Assembly (NCBI GenBank): GCA_039924845.1
Contig: JBDTAC010000088.1
Coordinates: 1 to 64,000 of the forward strand
Direction of reading: 5' to 3'
DNA: 64,000 nucleotides
Source: Bacteroidia bacterium
GTDB taxonomy: Bacteria; Bacteroidota; Bacteroidia; DATLTG01
In this document: in pieces, positions 34,015-43,238 of the stretch
Layout of the letters: each line of letters begins with the position of its first letter
Numbering within the stretch: position 1 is the first letter of the stretch
The notes under the pieces: model-generated
What the model was told of the DNA's origin: nothing
Database searches by the model: none
What the model saw: the letters and a program-made list of their open reading frames with translations, nothing else
Program-made: the position numbers and the translations under genes

Positions 34015-35268
34015 ATGGAGTTAAGACGCGTAGTTATTACCGGTCTTGGCGCAATTACTCCTTTAGGCAATTCTGTTCCTGAATATTGGGACAATTTGCT
34101 TAAAGGTGTGAGTGGCGCCGCGCGTATCACGCGTTTTGACCCTTCTAAATTTAAAACGCAATTTGCGTGCGAAATAAAAGGGTTTAATCTTGAAAATTAT
34201 TTCGACCGTAAAGAAGGCCGTAAGTTAGATCCGTATGCACAATATGGTTTGGCGGCTTCAGCAGAAGCTATGCGCGATTCTGGCATTGATGTTACGAAAG
34301 TGGATTTAGACCGTTCAGGCGTTATTTGGGGTTCGGGAATTGGTGGATTAGAAACTTTTTTAAACGAGAGTATTAATTTCGCAAAAGGCGATGGAACACC
34401 ACGTTTCAACCCGTTTTTTATTCCTAAAATGATTGCCGATATTGCTTCGGGACATATTTCTATTAAATACGGTTTTAGAGGACCCAATTTTACGGCTGTT
34501 TCAGCTTGTGCTTCTTCTACCAACGCCATGACGGATGCTTTTAATTACATCCGTTTAAGCAAAGCAGATATAATGATTACAGGCGGCTCCGAAGCTGCCG
34601 TAAACGAAGCTGGTGTTGGCGGGTTTAACGCCATGCACGCACTTTCCGAGCGTAATGATTCTCCTCAAACAGCTTCTCGTCCTTTTGATAAAGACAGAGA
34701 TGGTTTTGTATTAGGAGAAGGCGGCGGCGCAATTATTTTAGAAGAATTGGAACACGCTTTAAATAGAGGTGCTAAAATTTATGCTGAAATGGTTGGCGGA
34801 GGTATGTCTGCAGATGCACATCACATCACTGCGCCACATCCAGAAGGATTGGGAGCCATTAATGTAATGAAAAATGCCTTGTCGGATGCTGGTTTAACAC
34901 CTGCCGATATTGATTACGTAAACGTTCACGGAACTTCTACTCCGCTGGGAGATATTGCTGAATCGAAAGCGATTTTGAAAGTTTTTGGAGAACACGCGTA
35001 TAAATTAAACATCAGTTCCACCAAATCCATGACAGGTCATTTATTGGGCGCTGCAGGAGCAATCGAAGCCATTGCTTGCATTATGGCAGTTAAAAACGAT
35101 ATTGTTCCTCCGACCATTAATCACTTCACAGACGACCCGGAATTTGATCCGAAATTGAATTTCACATTTCATACGCCTCAAAAACGCATAGTACGTGCAG
35201 CATTAAGCAACACTTTTGGTTTTGGAGGACACAATGCTTCTGTGATTGTAAAGAAATTCAGCCGCTAA
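34015..35268 (+). CDS. fabF: 3-oxoacyl-ACP synthase II
   Basis: A 417-residue condensing enzyme elongating acyl-ACP with malonyl-ACP. The catalytic Cys is in VSACASSTNAM, the two His in VNVHGTSTPLGD and KSMTGHLLGAAG, and the terminal GFGGHNA loop is present. Normal length, cytoplasmic. Confidence 0.98.
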   Translation: MELRRVVITGLGAITPLGNSVPEYWDNLLKGVSGAARITRFDPSKFKTQFACEIKGFNLENYFDRKEGRKLDPYAQYGLAASAEAMRDSGIDVTKVDLDRSGVIWGSGIGGLETFLNESINFAKGDGTPRFNPFFIPKMIADIASGHISIKYGFRGPNFTAVSACASSTNAMTDAFNYIRLSKADIMITGGSEAAVNEAGVGGFNAMHALSERNDSPQTASRPFDKDRDGFVLGEGGGAIILEELEHALNRGAKIYAEMVGGGMSADAHHITAPHPEGLGAINVMKNALSDAGLTPADIDYVNVHGTSTPLGDIAESKAILKVFGEHAYKLNISSTKSMTGHLLGAAGAIEAIACIMAVKNDIVPPTINHFTDDPEFDPKLNFTFHTPQKRIVRAALSNTFGFGGHNASVIVKKFSR

Positions 35269-35272
35269 AAAA

Positions 35273-35998
35273 TTGTTTCCATTACTGAAATTCGTTTTTT
35301 CTTTTTCTCCATCCGAAAAAAAAATTTTTCGATCGCTTAAAAACGTGCTTGGGTTTTATCCTGATAATTTAGCGCTTTACGAACAAGCTTTGCGCCACAG
35401 TTCTGTCGCTAAAGAAATAAAAGAAGGTGTAAAAGACAGCAACGAACGCTTGGAATACCTCGGTGATGCTGTACTTAGCGCGATTGTAGCACATTATCTT
35501 TTTCAATTATTTCCATTTAAAGACGAAGGTTTTTTAACCAAAATGCGCTCTCGCATGGTGAGTCGCGTACATCTCAATAAATTGGCAGTAAAAATGGGAT
35601 TAAACAATCTTGTTACCAGTAATTTAGACAATCATCCAAAAAATTATTCCATTTATGGTGATGCCTTCGAAGCCTTGATTGGCGCCATTTACGTAGACAA
35701 AGGATATATTTTCACCAAAAAATTTATTTTGGAACGGATCCTTCAACCGCATGTGGACATGGATGACATGGAACACACCGAAACCGATTTTAAAAGTCGG
35801 TTAATTGAATGGGCGCAAAAAGAAAAAAAGGAAGCTAAATTTACAGTTGTTGAAGAAAAAAATTCGGCACGCGAAAAAGAATTTTTGGTGCACTTAATTA
35901 TTGAAAACGAAATTAAAGGCAGCGGAACACATTTTTCAAAAAAGCGCGCCGAACAAATGGCTGCTGAGCAAGCCTGTAAAGAAATGGAGCTAATTTAA
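35273..35998 (+). CDS. rnc: Ribonuclease III
   Basis: A 241-residue endonuclease that cuts double-stranded RNA. The catalytic signature NERLEYLGDAVL and a second acidic site (GDAFEALIGAIY) lie in the RNase III domain; a dsRNA-binding domain (about 170-240, KKRAEQMAAEQACKEM) ends the protein. It starts at TTG 5 bp after the fabF stop, with no ATG nearby, so translational coupling is likely. It processes rRNA. Confidence 0.95.
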   Translation: MFPLLKFVFSFSPSEKKIFRSLKNVLGFYPDNLALYEQALRHSSVAKEIKEGVKDSNERLEYLGDAVLSAIVAHYLFQLFPFKDEGFLTKMRSRMVSRVHLNKLAVKMGLNNLVTSNLDNHPKNYSIYGDAFEALIGAIYVDKGYIFTKKFILERILQPHVDMDDMEHTETDFKSRLIEWAQKEKKEAKFTVVEEKNSAREKEFLVHLIIENEIKGSGTHFSKKRAEQMAAEQACKEMELI

Positions 35999-36142
35999 GC
36001 TTTATTCAGATTCGAGGTAAAACACTCAGTTGCTTAGTCAATTCATTTTCTCAAAAAATAACTGGCAAAAGAGGTATATAAATATATTTATTGTATAATT
36101 GTATTTTGAATATAAAACAATTATTAACTTAAAACGAAAAAC

Positions 36143-36778
36143 ATGAAAAAAACATCCTCTTTATTTATTGGAGTTGCGATTGCTTGCTTTTCCTTATTTG
36201 GAAGCCAAAAGGCAAACGCACAAAAAGAAGCTGGACAATCCGTTGTTACTGTTGGTGCAGGTCAAAGTTTAGTCGGCTCTTTGTTTACCATTGCTTCGTC
36301 AAATGGGAATAGTAATTTATCCAGCACTCCTGCTATTTTAGCAATGTATGATTATGGCATTAGTGATAAATTTAGTTTAGGTGGCGCCTTTTCCTATCAA
36401 TCGTTTTCGTCCAGCTATACAAATTCGAGCTATACATATACGAATTCCAACGGACAGACTGTTTATGAAAGCTCGTGGTCAGACAAAATTACACGTATGA
36501 ATTATGCGGTAAGGGCATTGTTCCATTTTGGAGAAAATAAAGATTTTGATCCTTATTTCGGCGTGCGTTTGGGCTTTACAAATTGGTCTGCTTCTACTAC
36601 AAACACAGACCCTAACTACAACAATTATGGTGTTGGAATTAAAACCTTATTTGCTCCTCAAGTGCTTTTCGGCGTGCGTTATTTTTTCACCCCGCTTATT
36701 GGTGTGAATGCAGAGGCGGCTATTGGTTCTCCTTATTTTATAGCTGGTGGTGTTAATTTCAGGTTCGGTGGAAAATAA
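36143..36778 (+). CDS. Outer membrane beta-barrel protein
   Basis: A 211-residue exported protein with a signal peptide (1-26, ending ANAQK). The mature part alternates polar and hydrophobic residues with aromatic turns (YDYGISDKFSLGGAFSYQSF, FGVRLGFTN, FGVRYFFTPLIGVNAEAAIG) and ends in a typical GGVNFRFGGK strand, predicting an 8-strand barrel. The role is unknown. It is transcribed alone, ending in a strong hairpin. Confidence 0.82.
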   Translation: MKKTSSLFIGVAIACFSLFGSQKANAQKEAGQSVVTVGAGQSLVGSLFTIASSNGNSNLSSTPAILAMYDYGISDKFSLGGAFSYQSFSSSYTNSSYTYTNSNGQTVYESSWSDKITRMNYAVRALFHFGENKDFDPYFGVRLGFTNWSASTTNTDPNYNNYGVGIKTLFAPQVLFGVRYFFTPLIGVNAEAAIGSPYFIAGGVNFRFGGK

Positions 36779-36807
36779 AAAGTGCTAATTATTTTATTTC
36801 TTAAAAA

Positions 36808-36835
36808 GGGTTTGAAAAATTAATTTTTCAAACCC
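36808..36835 (+). terminator. Terminator after the beta-barrel gene
   Basis: Perfect 28-nt palindrome with GGGTTTG arms and TTAA-centred AT core, A5 before and T5 after. Confidence 0.88.
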
Positions 36836-36943
36836 TTTTTTATTCCCACACAGACTTCCGCGCCCTAAAATTTATTATTCCATACATTTTAAACAGTTTC
36901 TTACTTTTGATGAATCAAAAAAATAATTTTTAATCTCGACAAA

Positions 36944-38989
36944 ATGAAACTGCAAAATTATATAGAAGGAAAATGGATTTCTGGAGAAGGCGAAGGACAA
37001 GCACTTTACAATGCCATTAACGGAGAACTTGTTGCCACAGCAGGAAGCAAAGGGATTGATTTTGGCGCAATGCTTAATTATGCGCGCAAAACTGGCGGAC
37101 CAAAATTGCGCAAAATGACTTTCCACGAACGCGGCAGAATGTTGAAAGCATTGGCGATGCACTTGCAAAACAAAAAAGAGATTTTCTATAAAATAAGTTG
37201 GGCAACAGGCGCAACACGCGTAGATAGTTGGGTGGATATTGAAGGCGGAATCGGAAATTTATTTTCGTACGCCAGCTTGCGCAGACAGTTTCCAGACGAA
37301 ACTTTTTGTGCCGATGGCGATGTAGCGAAACTTTCTAAAAACGGAACTTTTATCGGTCATCATATTTGTGTGCCGAAAGAAGGTGTTGCCATTCATATCA
37401 ATGCTTTTAATTTTCCTGTTTGGGGAATGTTGGAAAAAATTGCGGTTAATTTATTAGCCGGAGTTCCTGCGGTGGTAAAGCCAGCTACGATTACTTCGTT
37501 TTTAACGGAAGCGGTGGTGAAAGAAATTATCGCTTCTAATATTCTGCCAGAAGGCGCATTACAACTCATCTGCGGAAGCGCGAATGGAATTTTAGATCAC
37601 GTGATGAATCAAGATATTGTAACATTCACTGGTTCGGCAAGTACCGGAAAAATGTTGAAAGCACATCCGCGATTGTTAGAAGAATCGGTGCCGTTTAATA
37701 TGGAAGCCGATTCGCTGAATTGCAGTATTCTCGGCACTGACGTGAAAGTGGGTTCGCCCGAATTTGATATTTTTATTAAGGAAATTCAACGCGAAATTAC
37801 CACCAAAGCCGGACAAAAATGTACCGCCATTCGCAGAATAATGGTTCCTGAAAAATTAGTAGAGGACGTACAAATAGCACTGGGCAAGCGTTTGGCGCAA
37901 ACTCTTATTGGCGATCCAAATGTAGAAGGTGTGCGAATGGGCGCTTTGGCAGGAAAAGCGCAAGTAAAAGAAGTAACGGAAAAAATTTTACAACTGAAAA
38001 AATCACAAGAAATAATTTTCGGTGATTTGGAAAATTTCACAGTAACAGGTGCCGATAAAAACAAAGGTGCGTTTATGTCGCCAATTATTTTTCTGAATAA
38101 AAATCCATTTAAAAATACCGATTGTCACAGCATCGAAGCGTTTGGTCCGGTGAGTACAATTATGCCTTATAAAAATACGGAAGAAGCAATTGAATTGGCA
38201 AAAATGGGCAAAGGTTCTTTGGTAAGTTCCATCATTACTGGCGATGATACGATTGCAAAAGAATACGTGCTGGGCGCAGCATCCATGCACGGTAGAATTC
38301 TAATTTTAAATAGTGATTGTGCCAAAGAAAGCACTGGGCATGGTTCTCCGATGCCTTTGTTGGTTCATGGCGGACCGGGCAGAGCAGGCGGCGGAGAAGA
38401 GATGGGCGGAAAAAGAGGCGTGTTTCATTATTTGCAACGCACCGCCATTCAAGGTTCTCCGACTACAATTAGCAATGTGTTGAACAATTATCAATACGGT
38501 GGAAAATACATCGAGAAAGACATTCATCCGTTCAAAAAATATTTTGAAGATTTGGAAATTGGCGAAACGTTGATTACTGCGAAACGCACTATTTCCGAAG
38601 CAGATATTGTAAATTTTTCCAACGTAAGTTGGGATCATTTTTATGCTCATACAGATGCAACTTCTCTGGAAGGCACTATATTTACTGGACGCGTTGCTCA
38701 CGGTTATTTTATTTTATCGGCTGCTGCCGGATTATTTGTAGATGGGAAAAAAGGTCCGGTTTTATTAAATTACGGTTTGGACGAATGCCGCTTTACAAAA
38801 CCTGTATATCCCGGAATGACAATAGGAGTGAGGCTTACCGTAAAAGAAAAAACCGATCAAGAGAAAAAAAATCCGGAAGATATTGCCAAAGGAATTGTAA
38901 AATTTTTGGTGGATGTGTACGACGAAACGAATGAAACCGTTGCCATTGCTACTATTTTAACAATGGTGAAAAAGAAAAATCAAGAATAA
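36944..38989 (+). CDS. paaZ: PaaZ-like bifunctional aldehyde dehydrogenase/hydratase
   Basis: A 681-residue cytoplasmic two-domain enzyme. Residues 1-510 form the aldehyde dehydrogenase (active-site Cys in KAGQKCTAIRR; NAFNFPVWG and VTFTGSASTG cofactor sites). Residues 530-681 form a MaoC-like hydratase (SEADIVNFSNVSWDHFYAHTD). In phenylacetate catabolism, PaaZ opens the oxepin ring and oxidises the aldehyde. No other paa genes are in the window, so a stand-alone role is possible. An iterated palindrome lies in the leader (36918). Confidence 0.92.
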   Translation: MKLQNYIEGKWISGEGEGQALYNAINGELVATAGSKGIDFGAMLNYARKTGGPKLRKMTFHERGRMLKALAMHLQNKKEIFYKISWATGATRVDSWVDIEGGIGNLFSYASLRRQFPDETFCADGDVAKLSKNGTFIGHHICVPKEGVAIHINAFNFPVWGMLEKIAVNLLAGVPAVVKPATITSFLTEAVVKEIIASNILPEGALQLICGSANGILDHVMNQDIVTFTGSASTGKMLKAHPRLLEESVPFNMEADSLNCSILGTDVKVGSPEFDIFIKEIQREITTKAGQKCTAIRRIMVPEKLVEDVQIALGKRLAQTLIGDPNVEGVRMGALAGKAQVKEVTEKILQLKKSQEIIFGDLENFTVTGADKNKGAFMSPIIFLNKNPFKNTDCHSIEAFGPVSTIMPYKNTEEAIELAKMGKGSLVSSIITGDDTIAKEYVLGAASMHGRILILNSDCAKESTGHGSPMPLLVHGGPGRAGGGEEMGGKRGVFHYLQRTAIQGSPTTISNVLNNYQYGGKYIEKDIHPFKKYFEDLEIGETLITAKRTISEADIVNFSNVSWDHFYAHTDATSLEGTIFTGRVAHGYFILSAAAGLFVDGKKGPVLLNYGLDECRFTKPVYPGMTIGVRLTVKEKTDQEKKNPEDIAKGIVKFLVDVYDETNETVAIATILTMVKKKNQE

Positions 38990-39037
38990 AAATTTCGTTA
39001 AAAATCCTTAATTTATTCATTCATCTGCCGAATGTAA

Positions 39038-39045
39038 TATCTTTG
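39038..39045 (+). promoter_or_regulatory. -7 box before 39087-39542
   Basis: TATCTTTG, 41 nt upstream of the ATG, matches the Bacteroidota -7 consensus. No clear -33 element is seen. Confidence 0.45.
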
Positions 39046-39086
39046 TGTTTGAAATTAGAATTCGACTTTAGAAAAAATATATTATT

Positions 39087-39542
39087 ATGATAGCAAAATT
39101 TGAAAAATTAACGGCAAGCGAGCAAGAACTACTTCTCAATGCAACTGTATTCGTTTCGTTATTGGCAGCCAGTTCCGACCACGAAGTTTTTGAGGAAGAA
39201 AAAGCAGATGCCATTAAATTAGCTCATTTACGCACTTTTACTTCCGACCCTGTGTTGCATGAATATTATGTAGAAGTGGACAAACACTTTACCCGCAATT
39301 TCGAAGCGTTCGATAAAAAATTACCAAAAGGAAATGATGAACGCGAAAAAATACTACGCGAAAAATTAACTCAGGTTAACGGTCTCCTACTTAAATTAGG
39401 TCCCGATTATGCAGAAGTTTTTCACCGTAGTTTGGACAGTTACGCGCGTCATGTTGCCAAATCACATCGCAATGCTTTAGAGTTTTTTTTCATCCCGCTT
39501 AACATAAACGGAATTACCGATCAGCGGACAATGAACAACTAA
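39087..39542 (+). CDS. Helical protein of unknown function
   Basis: A 151-residue soluble helical protein, with a pattern weakly like TerB-fold proteins (LLAASSDHEVFEEEKADAIKLAHL then an acidic helix). No conserved motif can be assigned. It overlaps no gene and is directly followed (next base) by the glycosyltransferase at 39543, so the two may be co-transcribed. The TerB idea is weak. Confidence 0.6.
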   Translation: MIAKFEKLTASEQELLLNATVFVSLLAASSDHEVFEEEKADAIKLAHLRTFTSDPVLHEYYVEVDKHFTRNFEAFDKKLPKGNDEREKILREKLTQVNGLLLKLGPDYAEVFHRSLDSYARHVAKSHRNALEFFFIPLNINGITDQRTMNN

Positions 39543-40772
39543 ATGATGTATTTGAAAAATATTTTTTTGAAAAATTATTTTTCTTACGGCATTTTTTTAG
39601 CAATCATTTTGCGATTGTGTTTTTGCTTTTTCGAACCTTCTCTTTTTAGCAATTTTACGCGTTTTGTGTGGGACGGAAAATTATTTTCGCACGGCATTAA
39701 TCCATTTATTTATTTGCCGAGCTTTCTCATAAACACTGGAAATTCTGTTACTGCCGGCGTAGATTATGATTTTTTTTCTTTGCTTAATTCGCCCAATAAT
39801 TACACGTCTTACGGACCTTTTTTACAATATTTTTTTACTTTCGCAGAAAAAATATTTGGCACGAACACGTTTGAAAAAATAATTTTTTGGCGCTTGTTAA
39901 TTGCCACCGCAGAAATCGGCAGCGTGTTTTTTATGTTGAAAATATTGCACTTTTTCCAACTCTCCGAGAAAAATATTTTCTGGTATTTACTCAACCCTCT
40001 CGTTATTTTTGAGTTGTACTCAAATGTACAGTTAGAAATAATTCCTATTTTTTTTTTAATAGTTTCGATGTGGCTTTTCCTTTGTCAAAAAAATATTTTC
40101 TCAGCATTGTCTTTGGCTTTAGCTGCGGCTTGTAATCTACTTTTCTTACTGCCATTACTCTTTTTATTGCCGCGTCTAAATATTCAAAAAATAATTATTT
40201 ATTTGACACTCTTTTTTGCACTCTTAGCAATTTTATTTTTTCCTTTTTTAGCAGATGGAAAATTAATTCATTTACTCCGGTTCAATGCAACAGGGTTTTT
40301 CGCTATTGGAGAATTTAACAGCGCGAGTTACAAAATAGTTTATTGGTTACAGGGCTTGCTAACAAACAGTATTACATCTTTTCAAACAGGATTAATTTTA
40401 TTCGAAATGGGCGCTTTGTCTTTGCTTTTTTTCACCTTCAATCAACAAGAAAAAAAGGATGTTTCGGTTTTGAAAAATATTTTTTTCGGCTTTCTTATTT
40501 GCCTTATTTTTTCCGCAGCTATTCGTCCTGCCGATTTTATTTTACTGTTGGCATTGAGCGTTTTTATTCCGTATCGTTTTGTTTTTGTATGGTCACTTTT
40601 TGCGTTATTATCCTATCTTTCGTACAACTATTTTCCGGTGCACGACAATCTTATTTTGCTGATTACCGAATACCTCAGCGTAAGTGGAATCCTTTTTTAT
40701 GAGTGGAAAAAAGAGCGTCAAAAAAATATTTTTTCAAGCCAAGTACCCAGCACTTTTTCAAACAAAAAATAA
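39543..40772 (+). CDS. GT87/GT-C-type integral membrane glycosyltransferase
   Basis: A 409-residue protein with about ten membrane helices, including an N-terminal loop WDGKLFSHGINPFIYLP that resembles the first periplasmic loop of polyprenol-phosphate-mannose-dependent transferases. YTSYGPFLQYFF, LLNPLVIFELYSNVQLE and PADFILLLAL follow. It probably transfers a sugar outside the membrane. The reading frame is full of iterated palindromes (KNIFF, KNYF, EKIIF), and its last 55 bp overlap the opposite-strand gene. Confidence 0.75.
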   Translation: MMYLKNIFLKNYFSYGIFLAIILRLCFCFFEPSLFSNFTRFVWDGKLFSHGINPFIYLPSFLINTGNSVTAGVDYDFFSLLNSPNNYTSYGPFLQYFFTFAEKIFGTNTFEKIIFWRLLIATAEIGSVFFMLKILHFFQLSEKNIFWYLLNPLVIFELYSNVQLEIIPIFFLIVSMWLFLCQKNIFSALSLALAAACNLLFLLPLLFLLPRLNIQKIIIYLTLFFALLAILFFPFLADGKLIHLLRFNATGFFAIGEFNSASYKIVYWLQGLLTNSITSFQTGLILFEMGALSLLFFTFNQQEKKDVSVLKNIFFGFLICLIFSAAIRPADFILLLALSVFIPYRFVFVWSLFALLSYLSYNYFPVHDNLILLITEYLSVSGILFYEWKKERQKNIFSSQVPSTFSNKK

Positions 40773-41803
40773 TTTTCAGAGGACGTAAAACCTTTTGTTT
40801 TATAAGCTTCGAGAATCGCATTTTGTAAATTAAATTTATTTTGTTCGACCGAAAAAATAATTTTTTGAGCGGATAAATAATTCGCCAAATATTCTTGCTC
40901 CGTTTGTCCAGGCGTTGGAATTAAAACAGCTTTTTTCTCAAGTCGTGCTAAATCCATAATTGTAGAATATCCCGAACGACTGATAATTATTTCGGAAGCC
41001 GAAATATAGCTTTGCATTTCTTCAGAATTCAAATGTGAAAAGATTTTTACATTTTCTGAAAGATTTATTTTCTCAGTGCTTTCAGGGATTCCGCGAACAA
41101 CAATTGCTTTTAGAGAAGTATTTTTTAATTGTTCAAAAATTAGTTGCTCGAAAGTTGTTCTTTGCGGTTCCGGACCAGAAATAATTACCATTACATCGTA
41201 CTGAAAAATTATTTTTTCAGAAGGCTTTTTTTCAAATCGTGAAAGCGGTCCGATAAAATAAATATTCGGAAGTAAATCAATTCCGTGCGACAAATTTCCT
41301 GATAAATTATTTTTTTCTGCCACATCCGGAATCCAACATTCATCGTATTTTTGGAGGTATGAAAAAATAATTTTTCGAAGTGCTTTTTTTCCGAAAGGAG
41401 TTTGAATAGTTAATTGATGTGTGATAAAAACGCTTGGAATTTTTTTCGTCCACAAACCGTAACGATTATCTGAAATAACAGCGTCAATGCGGTTTTTAAA
41501 AATTATTTTTTCGAGTTGTGCGTGTTCTGATTTTATTTTTCTGATTATTTTAGGAATCTGCGAAAGCATTTTCAAAACCATAAAATCTTTGTCAGGATAC
41601 GTAATTTCATAACCTGAAAAACGAATAAATTCTAAATCGGGAAATTCTTTTTTCAATAATTCCAGCGGAGCTTTATCGGCAGCAATAATTACTCCCATGT
41701 TTTTTTGTTGCAAAAAACGAATAATCGGAATGCAACGCGTTGCGTGTCCAAGTCCCCAATCGAGCGGACAAACAAGAATTCGTTTTTTAGAAATTGGCTG
41801 CAA
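40718..41803 (-). CDS. Glycosyltransferase (GT28-like), iterated-palindrome rich
   Basis: About 361 residues with start TTG at 41803, giving MQPISKKRILVCPLDWGLGHATR, which matches the N-terminus expected for this family (a nucleotide-binding GGLGHAT-type loop). A TTG at 41887 would add 28 residues from the dispersed repeat. The C-terminal half has the donor-binding segment ISRSGYSTIMDLARLEKKAVLIPTPGQTEQEYLA. Palindrome copies encode KIIF or similar seven or eight times. It may work with the convergent membrane transferase. Confidence 0.75.
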   Translation of the reverse strand: MQPISKKRILVCPLDWGLGHATRCIPIIRFLQQKNMGVIIAADKAPLELLKKEFPDLEFIRFSGYEITYPDKDFMVLKMLSQIPKIIRKIKSEHAQLEKIIFKNRIDAVISDNRYGLWTKKIPSVFITHQLTIQTPFGKKALRKIIFSYLQKYDECWIPDVAEKNNLSGNLSHGIDLLPNIYFIGPLSRFEKKPSEKIIFQYDVMVIISGPEPQRTTFEQLIFEQLKNTSLKAIVVRGIPESTEKINLSENVKIFSHLNSEEMQSYISASEIIISRSGYSTIMDLARLEKKAVLIPTPGQTEQEYLANYLSAQKIIFSVEQNKFNLQNAILEAYKTKGFTSSENYFLFEKVLGTWLEKIFF

Positions 41804-41829
41804 GAAAAATAATTTTTCAAACGAAAGTA

Positions 41830-41890
41830 GCGGTAAATTTTTATTTCTTCGTTCTTTTTTCTTGAAAAAAAAGAACCAAAAATTCAAGGC
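41830..41890 (-). repeat. Partial inverted copy of the 180-bp repeat's hairpin
   Basis: On the minus strand this reads GCCTTGAATTTTT, then a GGTTCTTTTTT/AAAAAAGAAC hairpin. It matches the end block of the other two copies, but its stem differs by paired changes. Confidence 0.55.
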
Positions 41891-42339
41891 TGTTTATTCT
41901 TTTCCAAGATTTCCACATAAATGTTTTTCCACGCAGCCAAACTCATCCGCAAAAAGCGGATTCAAACAAGGCTGCTTACAAAAGCCCTGGCTAAAAACAT
42001 TTACTTGAAAGCTAAATGAAAACAATAAAATGCCCCTTTTCAATTCTAAATTCTTAATTTCTAATTCTCCATTTTTTTACGGCATCGGATTGCGAATAAA
42101 ATTTTAGTAAAATGAAAGTGTGATGAGATTGGGAAGTTCCGAACATGTGAGGAAATCGCCCAACGAATAGCTTTCAGGAAGCTAAAATGAAATGAGGAAT
42201 CCAAGCCTTGAATTTTTCTTTGCTTCTTTCATTTGTTTTATGACAAAAGAAAGAAGAAGTAAAAAAATCATTTTTGTTTTTCTAACTTTGTTTATTGATT
42301 TTTTTTGCCATCAAAACAAGATTATCTAAAAAATAAAAT
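41888..42339. other. 452-bp intergenic region
   Basis: It contains a small hairpin ATCCGC/GCGGAT near 41946-41962, the second copy of the 180-bp repeat (42078-42260) and AT-rich spacer. No gene is visible. Confidence 0.55.
42078..42260 (+). repeat. 180-bp dispersed intergenic repeat, copy 2
   Basis: Partner of 32765-32940, with the same block order. It ends in CTTCTTTC-loop-GAAAGAAG at about 42222-42256. Confidence 0.75.
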
Positions 42340-43227
42340 TTGAAAAAAATATTTTTCTGCTCTATTCCATTTATTTTTTACTTGTGTTTTGGCATAAGTT
42401 TAATGAATTGTACTACCTCAAAAATAAACACCTATGATAACCTGCGAACTCAAAAAATAGAATACCGAGACAGTTTGTGTATCATGTACACTATAAAGCT
42501 GTGGGTTGATAGTAATAGTCCAGGATTTGGTAGCTATTCAGAAATGTACGAAATTTCAAATTCGCAAGTTAAGTACTATTTTGGCGGCACATTTTACAGC
42601 CCTGACAAGAAAAAAATAATTGTTTGGATAATTGATAAAGAACCCAACATAGCTACAAAAGTTATTTATGATAAGAAAAATCCTGCTGCCGATGTAAATA
42701 AACTTTGTGGTGCTTCTGGCGACACTGTTTATGGAGGGACGGCAATAATAGGATTCAGGAATGATAGTAATGAGATATGGAATTTGTATCCTCTTTGTAA
42801 TTATACGGTATCTTGTTATTCTTCAAAAGCGGAAGTGATTAACCTTATGGGGCAATATTATTTTGGAAGTATGAAATATAGTTGTCCAGCTGACGTTTAT
42901 TCAAAAAATTTAGATACAACAAAATATGGAGGAGAAGTTAGATGGGATTTGGAGAGACGATCAAAAAAATATGGATTAGACTACGTTTCTGGTGCTCGAG
43001 AAGGTGGTTATGTGCTGGAAAATTTAGGATATAATTTGCAGGAGAAAGATTTTTGGGACCAGAGTTTGCTTTGGGAAAAAGGCGCAACAGTTAAAGGATA
43101 TTATCTTTTTCAATTAGCAGGAAATGGAGAACCCGATGAAACAAATCCTGCTATAAAAATGCCTAAAATAAATTATCCAAATAGTATTTTAAAATTATTT
43201 TCAGATTTAACAGATTCAAAAAACTAA
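42340..43227 (+). CDS. Predicted lipoprotein of unknown function
   Basis: A 295-residue protein. The TTG start at 42340 gives MKKIFFCSIPFIF, a hydrophobic stretch and a weak lipobox (LMNC, Cys24), so it is probably exported. The mature protein has polar beta-like sequence (YEISNSQVKYYFGGTF, GGTAIIGFRNDSN) and a conserved-looking GGYVLENLGYNLQEKDFWDQ. I do not recognise the family. It is followed 11 bp later by the SDR gene. Confidence 0.6.
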   Translation: MKKIFFCSIPFIFYLCFGISLMNCTTSKINTYDNLRTQKIEYRDSLCIMYTIKLWVDSNSPGFGSYSEMYEISNSQVKYYFGGTFYSPDKKKIIVWIIDKEPNIATKVIYDKKNPAADVNKLCGASGDTVYGGTAIIGFRNDSNEIWNLYPLCNYTVSCYSSKAEVINLMGQYYFGSMKYSCPADVYSKNLDTTKYGGEVRWDLERRSKKYGLDYVSGAREGGYVLENLGYNLQEKDFWDQSLLWEKGATVKGYYLFQLAGNGEPDETNPAIKMPKINYPNSILKLFSDLTDSKN

Positions 43228-43238
43228 AAAATAAAATT

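Noticed and set aside
41804-41887. Longer start of the GT28-like gene at TTG 41887
   Set aside because: The added 28 residues are encoded by the inverted repeat copy and precede the family's usual N-terminus.
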